Below, one piece after another: positions 51,999 to 62,991 of a stretch of DNA of 64,000 nucleotides. The notes beneath the pieces are model-generated. The model did no database searches. It had not been told where the DNA came from and was given only the letters and a program-made list of their open reading frames with translations. This DNA comes from Ichthyophthirius multifiliis (taxonomy: Eukaryota > Ciliophora > Oligohymenophorea > Hymenostomatida). Location: positions 1-64,000 of the forward strand of contig NW_004087459.1 in the NCBI RefSeq assembly GCF_000220395.1. The letters are read 5' to 3'. Every line of letters begins with the position of its first letter. Position 1 is the first letter of the stretch. A program made the translations under genes and the position numbers.

Positions 51999-52890
51999 AA
52001 AAGGTTTTACTAAAGAAGAAAAACTAAATATTTATTTGCTTATTTATTGTAATTTTATATTTTATTAAATTTTATACTCATAAAAATTAATATTAATATA
52101 GCACATTTTAATTATAAATAGAAGATTCCTGTTTAAAAGATATAAAAACAAAGTACTACTAATAAAAAAACTTTTGATAAAATAGATGGATTTAATACTA
52201 ATAAAAATGAATTAAAACAATGTAAATTTTTTTATATTATTTTTTATTTGATTAATAAAAAGATAATTAAAGTAATAGCCTTGATATTTTTAATAGTTTG
52301 AAATTAAAATATATTGAAAAATCTAAGGGCATAACTCAAATTTCTGCTTTTAGAGATATTCCTTCATAAAAAATTCTATAATTTTCGATGAACAAAAATA
52401 TTTAATCTATCCAAAAAGAGCTTTATTAAAGTAATTCGAATGATTAATTAAGTAAACAAATTTACTTATAAAAAATGCCGATTTTTAAAACTTAAAAAAT
52501 GCAAGTTTAACTTACTGATTGTAATAAATATAATTCAAAAACAATCAAAAATAATTAAATTTTTTTAAAAAAGTAAAATATTAAGAAACAGAATAATAAA
52601 TAAATTAATAAACAGAATAATAATTATATTAAGAAACAGAATAATAAATAGATTAAGAAATAGAAAGATAAGAAAAAAAATTAGAATAAGAATAAGAATA
52701 AGAATAAGAATAAGAATAAGAATAAGAATAAGAATAAGAATAAGAATAAGAATAAAAATAAAAATAAAAATAAAAATAAAAATAAAAATAAAAATAAAAA
52801 TAAAAATAAGAATAAGAATAAGAATAAGAATAAGAATAAGAAATAGAAATAGAAAAGGAAATAAAAAAAGAAAGAGGCTTAAATGAATGA
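43952..52890 (+). CDS. Giant cysteine-rich, multi-TM surface protein of ciliate type
   Basis: About 2,600-2,800 residues over many short-intron exons. The start has a hydrophobic leader (MKIKKLFNLFIL); an alternative start is the ATG at 43990. A region rich in beta strands (LVALTNKMLYILDPCSF, FVFTFSANIIRAWNF) is followed by pectin-lyase-like repeats of short N-rich strands (46400-49900). Then comes a Cys-rich module at about 50195-50445: IECSKCEKTTYSLGDNNEC, KKCPDGAECLGG, LPGYWRVRE, CYEGHIGALCEECD. Seven or eight membrane spans follow (YWLVISYFVIQASIFIAI, FSCVLPFAYLLSFYILI, LVLPTLFIFLIMIPLLFLII, CFVTCFFGVFIY). The cytoplasmic tail ends in E-Q/K-Q repeats. This architecture is common in Tetrahymena 'transmembrane protein' families of unknown function. 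A receptor or surface role is inferred. The stop is TGA 52888-52890. Confidence 0.75.
51936..51995. repeat. (TA)n microsatellite in an intron
   Basis: About 58 nt of pure TA within what must be an intron of the giant surface-protein gene, between RSIYLLI-like coding sequence and the tail exons. Confidence 0.85.
52684..52839 (+). repeat. Hexanucleotide repeat coding (EQ)12-(KQ)9-(EQ)5
   Basis: Twelve GAATAA units (52684-52755), nine AAATAA units (52756-52809) and five GAATAA units (52810-52839) lie in frame. With TAA as Gln they encode alternating Glu-Gln, Lys-Gln, Glu-Gln blocks, giving an acidic-basic-acidic tail. In the standard code every second codon would be a stop. The clean G-to-A block change suggests a substitution spread by slippage. 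Confidence 0.93.
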
Positions 52891-53184
52891 AAAAACAAAA
52901 ATTAAATTACATAAAAAGTTTAAAAATTATAATTTTTATTATATTAATTTTTTATAACAAAAAAATAGAATAATGCTATAAGCTATAATTAATTTTTAAA
53001 TATTTTTTGTTTTTATTTAAAAAAAATTAAAATTACTCTTATTTATGTGATTTTGCTTAAAATATAATTTTAATATATTTTTTTTTATTAAAAAAAAAAT
53101 GCATAAATTATAAATAAATTTTTTATATAAAAAGATAACATTTATTTATTTTTTAAATTTTTTTGTTTTTTATAATAACTATAT

Positions 53185-54428
53185 ATGGAGTAATAAATAA
53201 AAAGATTAAAAAAACTTTATAATTTATTATAATAATTAAACTTTTATCCATCAAAAATTAATGAAGAATATAATTTGCCGAAATTAATGGACCCATAAAA
53301 AACTATTGATGATGAAAAAGAATAAGTTATCATTTTATTTATTTATTTTAAACAAAAAAAAACAGGAAATTTTATCTTAACATTTAATGAATTATATAAA
53401 ACCAACCGAACAAAGATTAGATCTATTAGAATATTTATTAATAAAGTATTAAATAAATAAAAAATCCTATATAATAGAAAATATCATTACAAATTATTTA
53501 AAAATATAAAAAGATTAAATAAAGACTTTTTTGATTAAATAGATATAAAGGAAACTAATATACATGAATATAGAATAAAAAGTACAAAATAATAAGTTTA
53601 TTTATCTTATTTAAATAATAAAAAAGGAATAAAATAATTATTAACTTAAATTGGATTATTATTCGAATCTAAATTTAGTAAAAACATTTAATTTCATAAA
53701 GTTATTGAAGGAAAGAGTGGTCTTGAACCTTGTTTAAAATTAATTTATGAATTAGCTAAATTAGCTAGAAAATTTTATAAAACAAAATCAAGTTAAAGAG
53801 AAGAATTTCATTAATAATTATTTTAAGAATGCATTTATAATATGGTATTAACATATTATATATATAAGAAAAAAAAAAAGGAAAATCTAATAAATGTTAG
53901 CTGTAATTTATTTTCTGTAGATTTTCCAGCTTAAAACGAAACACTATAACATGAAGATGCTATATTTTTAGTCAAAAATATTGAAGAAGATTTAAATATA
54001 TAATATAATGATGAGGAAAACCAAAACTTAAATGAAGATATAACTTAGTTTAATTAATTTTTGAATAAATAATTTGAAATATAACCTTAAATAGCTAAAA
54101 CTTATTAGTTTTAATTAAATAATTTAAACTAATAAATAAATAGGTAATCGAAAAAATATTTAAAATTTAATTAATTAATTTATTAAAATTAAGTATTTTC
54201 AATAAAGAGACAAATAAATAAGAAAATTTTATTAAATAAATATAAGATCTTAATTTTGATAAAGAAAACGAGAAAAAAATAATTTTAAATTAAGACTTCA
54301 TTAGAAAATACAAATAATTATAAAAATAAAAAGAAATCATAATTGAGTCTAATAAAAGTGCTTTAAACTTAAAAATAGAAAATTTAAACTCATAAATATA
54401 AATTATTAACACAGATTAAAATTAATGA
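53185..54428 (+). CDS. Coiled-coil protein of unknown function
   Basis: The start MEQQIKRLKKLYNLLQQLNF is followed by a short intron (53326-53365) and YIKPTEQRLDLLEYLLIKYQ. A conserved-looking middle reads FHKVIEGKSGLEPC, then LKLIYELAKLARKFYKTKS. The C-terminal third is helical and E/K/Q-rich (KETNKQENFIKQIQDLNFDK), ending NTDQNQ at TGA 54426-54428. Total about 390 residues. EQRLDLLEYLL followed by helices recalls augmin (HAUS) or IFT-type subunits, but I cannot name an orthologue. The frame changes near 53650 and 54140 as I read it, so introns or A-run indels are unresolved. Confidence 0.5.
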
Positions 54429-54950
54429 ATATATGATTTTAAAGTATTTTTTTTTTTTTTTAAAAAAAAAAAAAATTATATATAAATAAATAAAGATTTT
54501 CTTTATATATATTTTTAGTTATTTAGAATATATATTACCAATCTTTAATAATCAATAAAAATAATATAATTTTAAAACAAATATAATTTTAAAACAAATA
54601 GTTAAAGATAATAAAAAACCTAAATTAGAAAAAATAAATTTTTATTAAATTTATAATTAGAATTTATTAAAATAATATTTATTTATAATAATTATTTTTT
54701 TAAAAAAAAGAAACTTACATATATATTTGTATAAATAAATTATAATAATTAAAAAAAAAAAAAATTAACTATTTATATATCTTTAACTTTTTTAGTTTTT
54801 TAAAAATAAATAAATAAAAAATACAAAAAAACAAAAAAATTAAAAAACTTTTATAAAAAATAACTAAACAAAAAAAAAAGTGCAAATAAAATTTAAAATA
54901 CAAAAACAAACACTAATATTCAAAAAAATAAAATAAAAAATAAAAAAAAA
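54429..54950. other. AT-rich intergenic spacer
   Basis: A/T-rich sequence with a T-run/A-run pair at about 54447-54475 that could act as a hairpin. No gene is recognised. Confidence 0.45.
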
Positions 54951-56930
54951 ATGTTTTTATAAAAATAATAGTAATAATAATAATAATATAATTAATATTC
55001 TCAACGTCCCTAATCAGCAATGCCATTTAAAAGCCGAAACATTCTTGGTTCATCATGTCCAATAATAATTAAACATGAATTTCCTAATGAGGCTAATTTA
55101 TATATAGATAATATGGATTAGGAAATGAGCTCTACAAAACGTCGAAATATATATGATCGTCCTAACACAGCAAAGATTTAATCTGCATTTGTGAAAAATA
55201 TTTCAAATAAATAGAAACCTTTAACCAGTGTAAATGCATACTAGAATGGTATATAATAAATGAATTCAGCAGAGTTATATATGAAATTAATTGAAGGTTA
55301 GAAAATTGCAAAAGAAGCTAAGTTTGTTATAAAGCCAGCTAGAAAATTGAACACTTTATCAATTCATTCAGCTCTTTTTAAAATTAAAAAACAAAAGGAA
55401 TAACTTGATTTAAAGATAAGATAATTAGATGATTTTAAATCAAACTTTAATGAAATGGATTTCTATTTGATTGCTAATTCTGGAGCTATAGACTATTTAT
55501 TTAATAAATAGGTCTAATAATCAAATTAAGTTTAAAATTAAAAATCTTATTAATAAAAAAATTCAAACTAAATATAACATCCTAAGTCTTCTACAATGGA
55601 AAAAAAAAATAATGTAATTAAAAAAAATAATTCAAGAGACTAAATAACTATGTTAAGAAATGATTCTTCACTTTAAAGTAATAGCGACCTAAATGATGTA
55701 GATTTAGAAATTTTAGGTAATTGTGCTAAGTTTTTCCATACAAAAGAACGCGCTTAAGTTAAATATTGGGGAGAACCGATTGATTAATAAGATAATATAA
55801 GAACTTCTATAGAAAATATGGGACAGAATTATTAGAATATATAAAGACTATTGAGTGCCAAATAAAAGTCATCTTTTGTACAAGAAATAAAGGAGGAAGA
55901 TGAACATGAAGATTAAGTTTTAAAAAAACATGAATTTTAAGACCAAGAAAACATTAAAAAAGAAGAAGAATTAATTATTGGCGAAAATTAATTATAAGAA
56001 ATTAGTAATTCTAATAATATTTCTCATAATTAGTAATATTAAAGCGTAAAATTATTTAATAATAATGATAATAACAGTTAACAAAGTAAAGGAATTTATC
56101 CAATGTTACCAAAGAAGAAAAAATTCAAAAGAATTCATAGTGCAGCCAATCAATCTTTATTAAAAAGTACTTCCGTTCCTATGTTTGTTGAAAAATCAAT
56201 TATTCCTAGACCATAAACTGCATATTTAAGATAAACACCTTAGCATGCTCTTTTAACTTATGGACCTGTTTAAGTAATAAAAGAAAGAATCACAAGGAAT
56301 TTCGATCATTTAGAAATATTGAAGGAATAGGAAAATTTAGAAAAGTTGAAGTAAATTAAGAATTAGGAAAAATTTTTATAGAAAACTGAACAATAATAAA
56401 TGAAAATTACCGGAATGAAACTCTCAGTAGCTACAGAATAGGAAAACATGTATAATCTTCAAAATAAAGCTTAGTAAGCAATAGAGGCATAGTAAAACTA
56501 AATTGAATTAGAGTCTTAAAATAATAATTATTATTAAGACAACAATTAAGTTATTAATAATAGTATTTCGATTAATAGTTAAAATAGAACTCCTTTAGAT
56601 TTAAATATTATGCAAAAAAATAAAAATATTATAAAAATAAATAGACCAGCAACTGCCAATAAGACTTTTTAACAAAAAGAAACAATCACACATATTTAAA
56701 CTAATAATAATAATGAATTAATTAATTAAGGCTCATTAAATTAGTCTGTTAATGATTCTGCTAACAAAATACATAACAATAATTAATAATAAACGTGGAT
56801 GGTCCTTGAATAATAGTAATACTAATTTGGTAAATATACATAAAATTAAAATGAGGAAGATAATAATGAAGAAGATATAGTAATCTAAAAGAAATATAAG
56901 AGACCCTAAACAGCAATCAAAAGAATATGA
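54951..56930 (+). CDS. Protein with five RPx(S/T)A motifs and coiled coil, probably ciliary/cytoskeletal
   Basis: A single uninterrupted exon of 659 residues, starting MFLQKQQQQQQQYNQYS. Five copies of a short motif are spread along it: RPQSAMPF, RPNTAKIQSAF, RPQTAYLRQ, RPATANKTF and RPQTAIKRI (the last at the very C-terminus). Between them are a helical block (AKEAKFVIKPARKLNTLSIH), an acidic linker, and a coiled coil (HLEILKEQENLEKLKQIKN). R-P-x-S/T-A motifs recur in flagellar and cortical proteins of ciliates and algae. I therefore infer a microtubule- or cilium-associated scaffold, with no known catalytic domain. The frame from the first ATG to TGA 56928-56930 is open without indels, which makes this one of the best-supported unassigned genes here. 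Confidence 0.8.
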
Positions 56931-57603
56931 TTTTTGCATTTATTTTATTTTTAAAATAATTTTTTATATTAAAAAAAATAATAATATATGATTGATAATT
57001 TTTTATTTTTCTTTAGAATTATTGTTTTTAAAAGTAATTTTTTTTTATTATATATATATACGATTTAAACATAACTTATTATAAAAAACATTAAATATGT
57101 TTGACATATAAATATAATTTCAAATATAAATAAAATAATTGTATTTATAATAATTTAAATCCATTTGATTTTTTATCATTTTTTTATAGTATTAGTTAAT
57201 ATGTATTATTTAAATATTATATATTAGTTATATTAAGTATAATTTATTTTTTTCGCCAATTAAATTAAATTAAATATAAATTTTATTTTATATTAAAAAG
57301 TAATTTACAATAGGATTTTTTAAATTAAATAAAGAAGTAAATTTTGAAACAAATTAAATTAATTTATATATATATATTAATTAAACGCATTTTTAAATTA
57401 TATATATATATATTTTTTTTTTCTATTTTATATAGTTATTATTTATTTTAAAAAAATATTATTTCCTTTTTATTGTTTGTACAGCTAGTATTATTATTAT
57501 TTTTTTTCTAATAATATGTATTAATTAATTTCCATTTTTTTTTTTACAAAAAATAATAATTTATTCAATAATTTTTTATAATATTATTAAATAATTTAAT
57601 AAA
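56931..57603. other. AT-rich intergenic region
   Basis: About 0.7 kb between two plus-strand genes with no recognisable coding or RNA feature. T-runs occur near 57534-57545. Confidence 0.5.
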
Positions 57604-58897
57604 ATGGGTTGTTGCATATCTCGCTATTAAATGTAGAAAGGAAAATAATTAAAAAATTAATATGATAAATATCCTATAAGTAAAGAAAAAAAGCTTTAGA
57701 TTTTAGTAAAAGCAAATATAATTTAAAATATATAAGAAGATGATTAAGAATTTCATACTCCCTTTTAAATAAATAATCATTTACAAAGATAATAATTATT
57801 AGATTTTAATAACTAAATACATAAGGAAGAATATAAAGAACTTTTAAAAAATACAGAACCTTAGTTTACTATACATTTATTAAATTAGAAAACTTTAATA
57901 ATTTCATAAAATGATAATATTGATATTGAATAATTTATAACTGAAGCAGAATAAGCATTAATAGAATATCAAAAAAAATAAGAAGAAGAATATAGAATAC
58001 TTATGTAATGGGATTACTTAGATATTGAGTAAAATTTATATTTTTTCTATTATATTACATAATAAAATATTATAGAAAAGAAATACCTTAAAAAAATTTA
58101 AAAAAATTTAATGAATTTAAAAAATATTACTAATAAATTAAAAATAATACTTTTTTTAATGATTGGTATTTGTTTAGATTTTTAAAAAGCTAATAATATA
58201 ATCTAAACACTTCTAAATAAATGTTAAGTTAACATATATAGTGGTATTAAAAAAATAAAATCTCATATATATTTGAAGACATTTTCAATGAATAATAAAT
58301 GCTTAAAAAGTTAAGTCCTCATGGTTTTCATTTTATAGATTTTTAAGGGAGGCCGATATTTATATGGAGAGTTAAATCTTTTACTAATGATTATATTTTA
58401 TAAATTATAGATAAGGAAAGACTAATTAAATACATAATTTATTATTTAGAAAGATTAATTGTAAATGTATTTCAATTATGTACAGCACTTAAGAAAAAGA
58501 GAATTGATTAAATCGTTTTAATAATAGATTTTAAAAAATGCAAAGCAAAATTAAAAGATATATTAAATGTATTTAATATTATTTAATAAATTGGCTTAAA
58601 TAATTATCCTGAAATACTCAATTAAATATATATACTTAATTAATCTTATATTAAAGACATTAATTTTTCTGAAATAAACAAATTAATTCCTAAGTTCTTA
58701 AATGAGAAAATATAAATACTTGGTGAAAATTATTTGAACTTTATGAGTTAAAAAGTATATAAATAATAATTTTTATTATTTTTTTAAGATTATTTATAAT
58801 TTAAAAGATTCCAATAGAAAATATTCCTAACTTTATGGGAGGAAAATGTAAATGCAATACAAAATACTGTATTAACAATGATTATGGTCCTAATTGA
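57604..58897 (+). CDS. SEC14-like CRAL-TRIO lipid-transfer protein with MGCC N-terminus
   Basis: The CRAL-TRIO_N helix region is DWYLFRFLKS. The lipid-binding domain follows: LSPHGFHFIDFQGRPIFIWR, RIDQIVLIIDFKK, GLNNYPEILNQIYILNQ, then KIQILGENYLNF. The C-terminus reads IPIENIPNFMGGKCKCNTKY, CINNDYGPN, the classic LPxxFGGxCxC...GPW ending. The family exchanges phosphatidylinositol/phosphatidylcholine between membranes and links lipid supply to traffic. The N-terminus MGCCISRYQ has Gly2 and Cys3/Cys4, a textbook arrangement for N-myristoylation plus palmitoylation. About 110 poorly conserved residues lie between it and the domain. An intron at about 58030-58075, and another near 58755-58787 whose phase is off by one in my reading, separate the exons. 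The stop is TGA 58895-58897. Confidence 0.82.
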
Positions 58898-59346
58898 AAT
58901 ATAAAAAAAAAAATTTAGTTTGTATATATGTTTTTAAAATTAAAATATATATATATGTAATATATATATATAAATTAAATATTATAATAAATAAATTAAA
59001 AAATTTTTTTTGAGTGAAATTTAATATTTAAAAACAAAAATTATATAGGAAAGAAAAAAATTGTAAAATATATATTTAATTATAAATAGAAAAATAAAAT
59101 ATGCAATTTAAAATTATAAATAAATATATATATATAAATATTAAAATAAAAAAAAAACATATAAAAAACAAAAATTAAAAAATAAAAAAATAAAAAAAAT
59201 ATTTTTATAAATTATAATAGTTAACATTTTAAATAATAAAAAATATAAAAATAATATACAAAATATAATAATATAATAATATGTAAAAATTAATATAAAG
59301 AATATAAAAATATAAAAAAAAATTATATAAGTAATAAATATATTTT

Positions 59347-59384
<38 letters not shown>

Positions 59385-60114
59385 TTTATATATTTTAATT
59401 TATACATTTAATTTTTATTTAAAATATATACTTTCATATATTTATAAAAGATATTATTTTTTTTTTTATTTTTTTTTTTTTATATATTTTTTTTATTTTT
59501 TTATCTCTTAAAAATATAAATAATATTTTTCTATTGTTAATTATATTTATTATTTTTTATAATCTCATATTAAATTTTTTTTTAGTATTTTTTTTTTTTC
59601 TTTTAAATTTATAATATATTTATTTAATTATGTATTTTAGATATATTTAATTTTTTTTTGTATATTGTATTGTATTTTTTTTATATATATATATTTTTAT
59701 TTAATATATTATTTTAATTGTAAAAAAAATTTAATATTTCTTTATTATATTATATAAAATATTTTTATTTTATTTTATCATTATTTAATTTTTTATTTTT
59801 AAACTTTTTTTTTGAATTGTAAATAACATATATATTTATAATTTTTAATTTTTCTTTTTTTTAAATGAATAAATTAATTAAAAGTTTACCAATATGTTTA
59901 ACTTTTATTTTTTTATAAAAAAATTAAAAATTAGTTTTTTTTTATAATATGACAATAATTATATTAATATTAATTAAATTACATATAAAAACTATTATTT
60001 TTTATTTTTTTATTCAATTAATAATATTCTTTTTATATTAAAATAATTTTTTTATAAATTTTTTAAAAAGATTATATTAAATATATATAAAGATGATTGA
60101 AATAACTATTAATA

Positions 60115-60150
<36 letters not shown>

Positions 60151-60345
60151 CAGAGAATAAATTAGTTAAAATTTTATTATCTATTTTATTATAAATTCTC
60201 TAAAGTAAAATTATATTATCTTTAAACTGCTTAATTTATATTATTAAAAATTATTTATACTATATTAAATTATAATTTTTTTTCAATTCTTTAACTCATA
60301 AACATAGAATTAATTTTAATAATTCCTTAAACTTTATCAACTATT
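58898..60345. other. AT-rich intergenic region
   Basis: About 1.4 kb between two convergent genes: extremely A/T-rich, with TA tracts (59357-59380, 60119-60146) and T-runs. No gene is recognisable. Confidence 0.5.
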
Positions 60346-61963
60346 TCATATAATGCTATATTTAATATCAACTTATAATTTATAAATAAAGTATATAAAA
60401 TTACCTTCTTCACCTATACATTTAATCTTATCAACAGATAAATATCTTAAAAATTTTGGATTACTATTAATAAAAATAGTTTAACTAAGAAAATTAAGCT
60501 TTTTACATTCTAAAAATATATAAAAATGATATAAATTCTATTAAAAAATATATATTTTACCATCAAGATTAAGTGATTTTAACTATACTATATTACTTAG
60601 TAAATCATTTAAATTATTATTATCAAGATTAGTGTTTTTAAGGCATAAATAAATTAACTTTTTATTATTTCTAAGCTTATGTATATTTTGAAAACTAAAG
60701 TTATTAATATTATTACTTAAATCAAGCCTTTCAAGAGAAACCATAGTAGATATTAGTTCAATACTTTTATCAGTAAGTTCTGGACAATGAGAAAGTTATA
60801 ATATTTTAATATTTTTGCATCTACTACAAATACTATGTAAATCACTATCTGTTATATCACTTTTTTTATTTTTATACATATAATATAAAAAGATAATAAT
60901 AATCTACTAATTGCTTTAAAGTTAAAGATTTTATAAAAGCCTTAAATTAGGTATAAATGAAGAAATTTATGGAGTTAGTTAAAGTGATTTAAGTATTAAT
61001 ATTTTTATTGAATTTCTACTTCGATATAAAATTTAATATAAAATTTTTGTTTTTATATATTGCTGTTTATTTGGATATTTTGATATACAAGCAAATATTT
61101 CAAACATTTTATCAGAAATATTCTAACTATAATCTTTTGATAATTCAGCTTTAAAATAAAATGTATCATATATTTTTTTAATTGAAAATTATCTAAAAAT
61201 TGCTTAAATGAATTTTATATGAGTTAATTCAGAGTTTTTTTATAAGAAGTCATACTCTTATAATGAAATTTTGCTAAAATTAAATTCATGAAAGTACAAA
61301 TGGTAGTTTTTTATTACTTTTAAAGATATTTATCTCCAACATTTACATACTTATTATAAATTTATTATTTCTTTCATTTCTAAAAAACTAAAAATGTCAA
61401 CAATTATTTTATCAGGTAATTATAATCTTTTTTATTTATATAATGTAAATTTAATATTTTATTTAAATACATATAAAAATTTCTAAATTTATTTTTCAAA
61501 TAAAAAAAAAAAAGAAAGAATAAAAAAGAAATAAACATTTTATTTATTTAAATAACTATAATTAAAATTGTTTTACACTCTTGATTCTTTTAAGTTCTCT
61601 TGATTTAATTTTTCTTTTTCTTTGACTTTTCAAATAATTCAAAAATAGAATTTTATTCTAAAACTGAATATTTACTAGGAGTCATAATTGTATTTGATTT
61701 TTATGAATATTCTTTTTTAAAAGAATAGTTTGCACGTGATCTATTAATTTTCTCTACATTGAAATAATCAATTATGCTTTTTTCCGGACTATCTGAAGAA
61801 TTTTGACGTTTTCTCTTTTTTAAACTAATTAATCTGTTTAATCATATATATTTATGGTCTTACTACTATTTATGTTGATATCTTTGCTATCTTCACTTAT
61901 TTTTATAGGCGAGTTATAGTTTTTGTTCTTTTTAAAAAAATGGAGAATTTGTTTTTAAAGCAT
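60346..61963 (-). CDS. F-box/LRR protein with N-terminal PCNA-interaction-like (PIP) motifs
   Basis: The N-terminus MLQKQILHFFKK is a canonical PIP box (Q-x-x-I-x-x-F-F). It is followed by a basic NLS-like KKRKRQNSSDSPEK and two further PIP-like motifs, KSIIDYF and QNSIFELF. After a probable intron (about 61439-61557) comes an F-box: LPDKIIVDIFSFLEMKEII, NLQQVCKCWRQIS. Leucine-rich repeats follow: NIKILQLSHCPELTDKSIEL, MVSLERLDLSNNINN, KKLIYLCLKNTNLDNNNL, LKSLNLDG. The F-box should bind SKP1 and the LRRs a substrate, making an SCF adaptor. The F-box exon has no upstream in-frame ATG of its own, and both parts share a strand, so I join them. Two one-base shifts in A-runs (near 61817 and 61625) are needed. 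If the join is wrong, these are two genes, split at about 61500. The stop is TGA 60346-60348; two further introns lie at about 60376-60411 and 60511-60560. Confidence 0.62.
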
Positions 61964-62991
61964 GTATTTTTTATAAATAAATAATTAAATAATAATTATT
62001 ATTAATTATAATTACTTTTTATTATATAAATTAAATATTATTTAAAAAAAAAAAATTTGAGAAGTTTTTTCAAATTACATAACTTTTAGATAAAATCTAA
62101 TTGTATTTTCTCGCTATTAAAAAAAATTAAATTAATCATTTTACCGCTCTAAAATATAAATTTGAAATATATAATATTTATAAGTTATTTGGTTATATAA
62201 TTTAAATCATTTATTATTTATATTTTATAATAAAAATATTATTTATTTTATATTAATAGATTATATTAATGAATATTTTTCAAACATTTTTTATTAATAA
62301 TATAATTCAATATATTTTTGGTACTTTTTTAAACTGAAATAAAATTATATAATTTATATATTTTTCAAACAAAATATAGTTTTTAAATATAATCTTTAGT
62401 ATATTAGATAATGGGCTTGTATATATTTAATAATTTTATTGAATAATTGCATGATCATTATTCATTAATATAAATTATTTTATTAATATTCTATAATATA
62501 TTAATTTTATATTTAGTATAACATTTTTCTAGAAATGTTTATTAGTTAAAAATATTTATTAAATTCTCAATAACTAATATTAATATAAAAATTTAAGTTA
62601 ATTGTATGGAATTAATATAAAATTTAATTTAATTAAACATAATTTTTTATAAAGTAAATATAAATGGTTTAAATTAATATATATAAAATTATTATTTATT
62701 ATATTTTTTATATATTATTATTATATATAAATATTTTATTAAAGTTGTCTTTATAAAATATATTTAATGTTTTATTCTTTAAACTTAATTTAAACTTAAA
62801 CGTATTATTTAACAAAAATAATTATTTATTTATAATATTAAATAATTTATAAAATATTAATTTAAATCAAAATATATTTTATTTTATTTTTGTTATTACA
62901 ATATATATATAATAATAATAAGGATATAAATTTAAAGGAAATACAAAAAATAATAAAAGAAAGAAAAAAAAAAAAAAAATAAAAAAAAAAA
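61964..62991. other. AT-rich divergent intergenic region
   Basis: About 1 kb of A/T-rich sequence between the F-box gene and the divergent eL37 gene. It ends in poly-A runs (62967-62991) just before the eL37 ATG. No other feature is seen. Confidence 0.5.

Noticed and set aside
52653-52898. Minus-strand Ser-Tyr repeat frame
   Set aside because: It is the complement of the GAATAA/AAATAA tract that codes E-Q/K-Q in the surface-protein gene.
58898-60345. Searched for tRNA or snRNA genes in the longer spacers
   Set aside because: No cloverleaf-compatible G/C-containing stretch stands out; a covariance-model scan would be decisive but cannot be done by eye.
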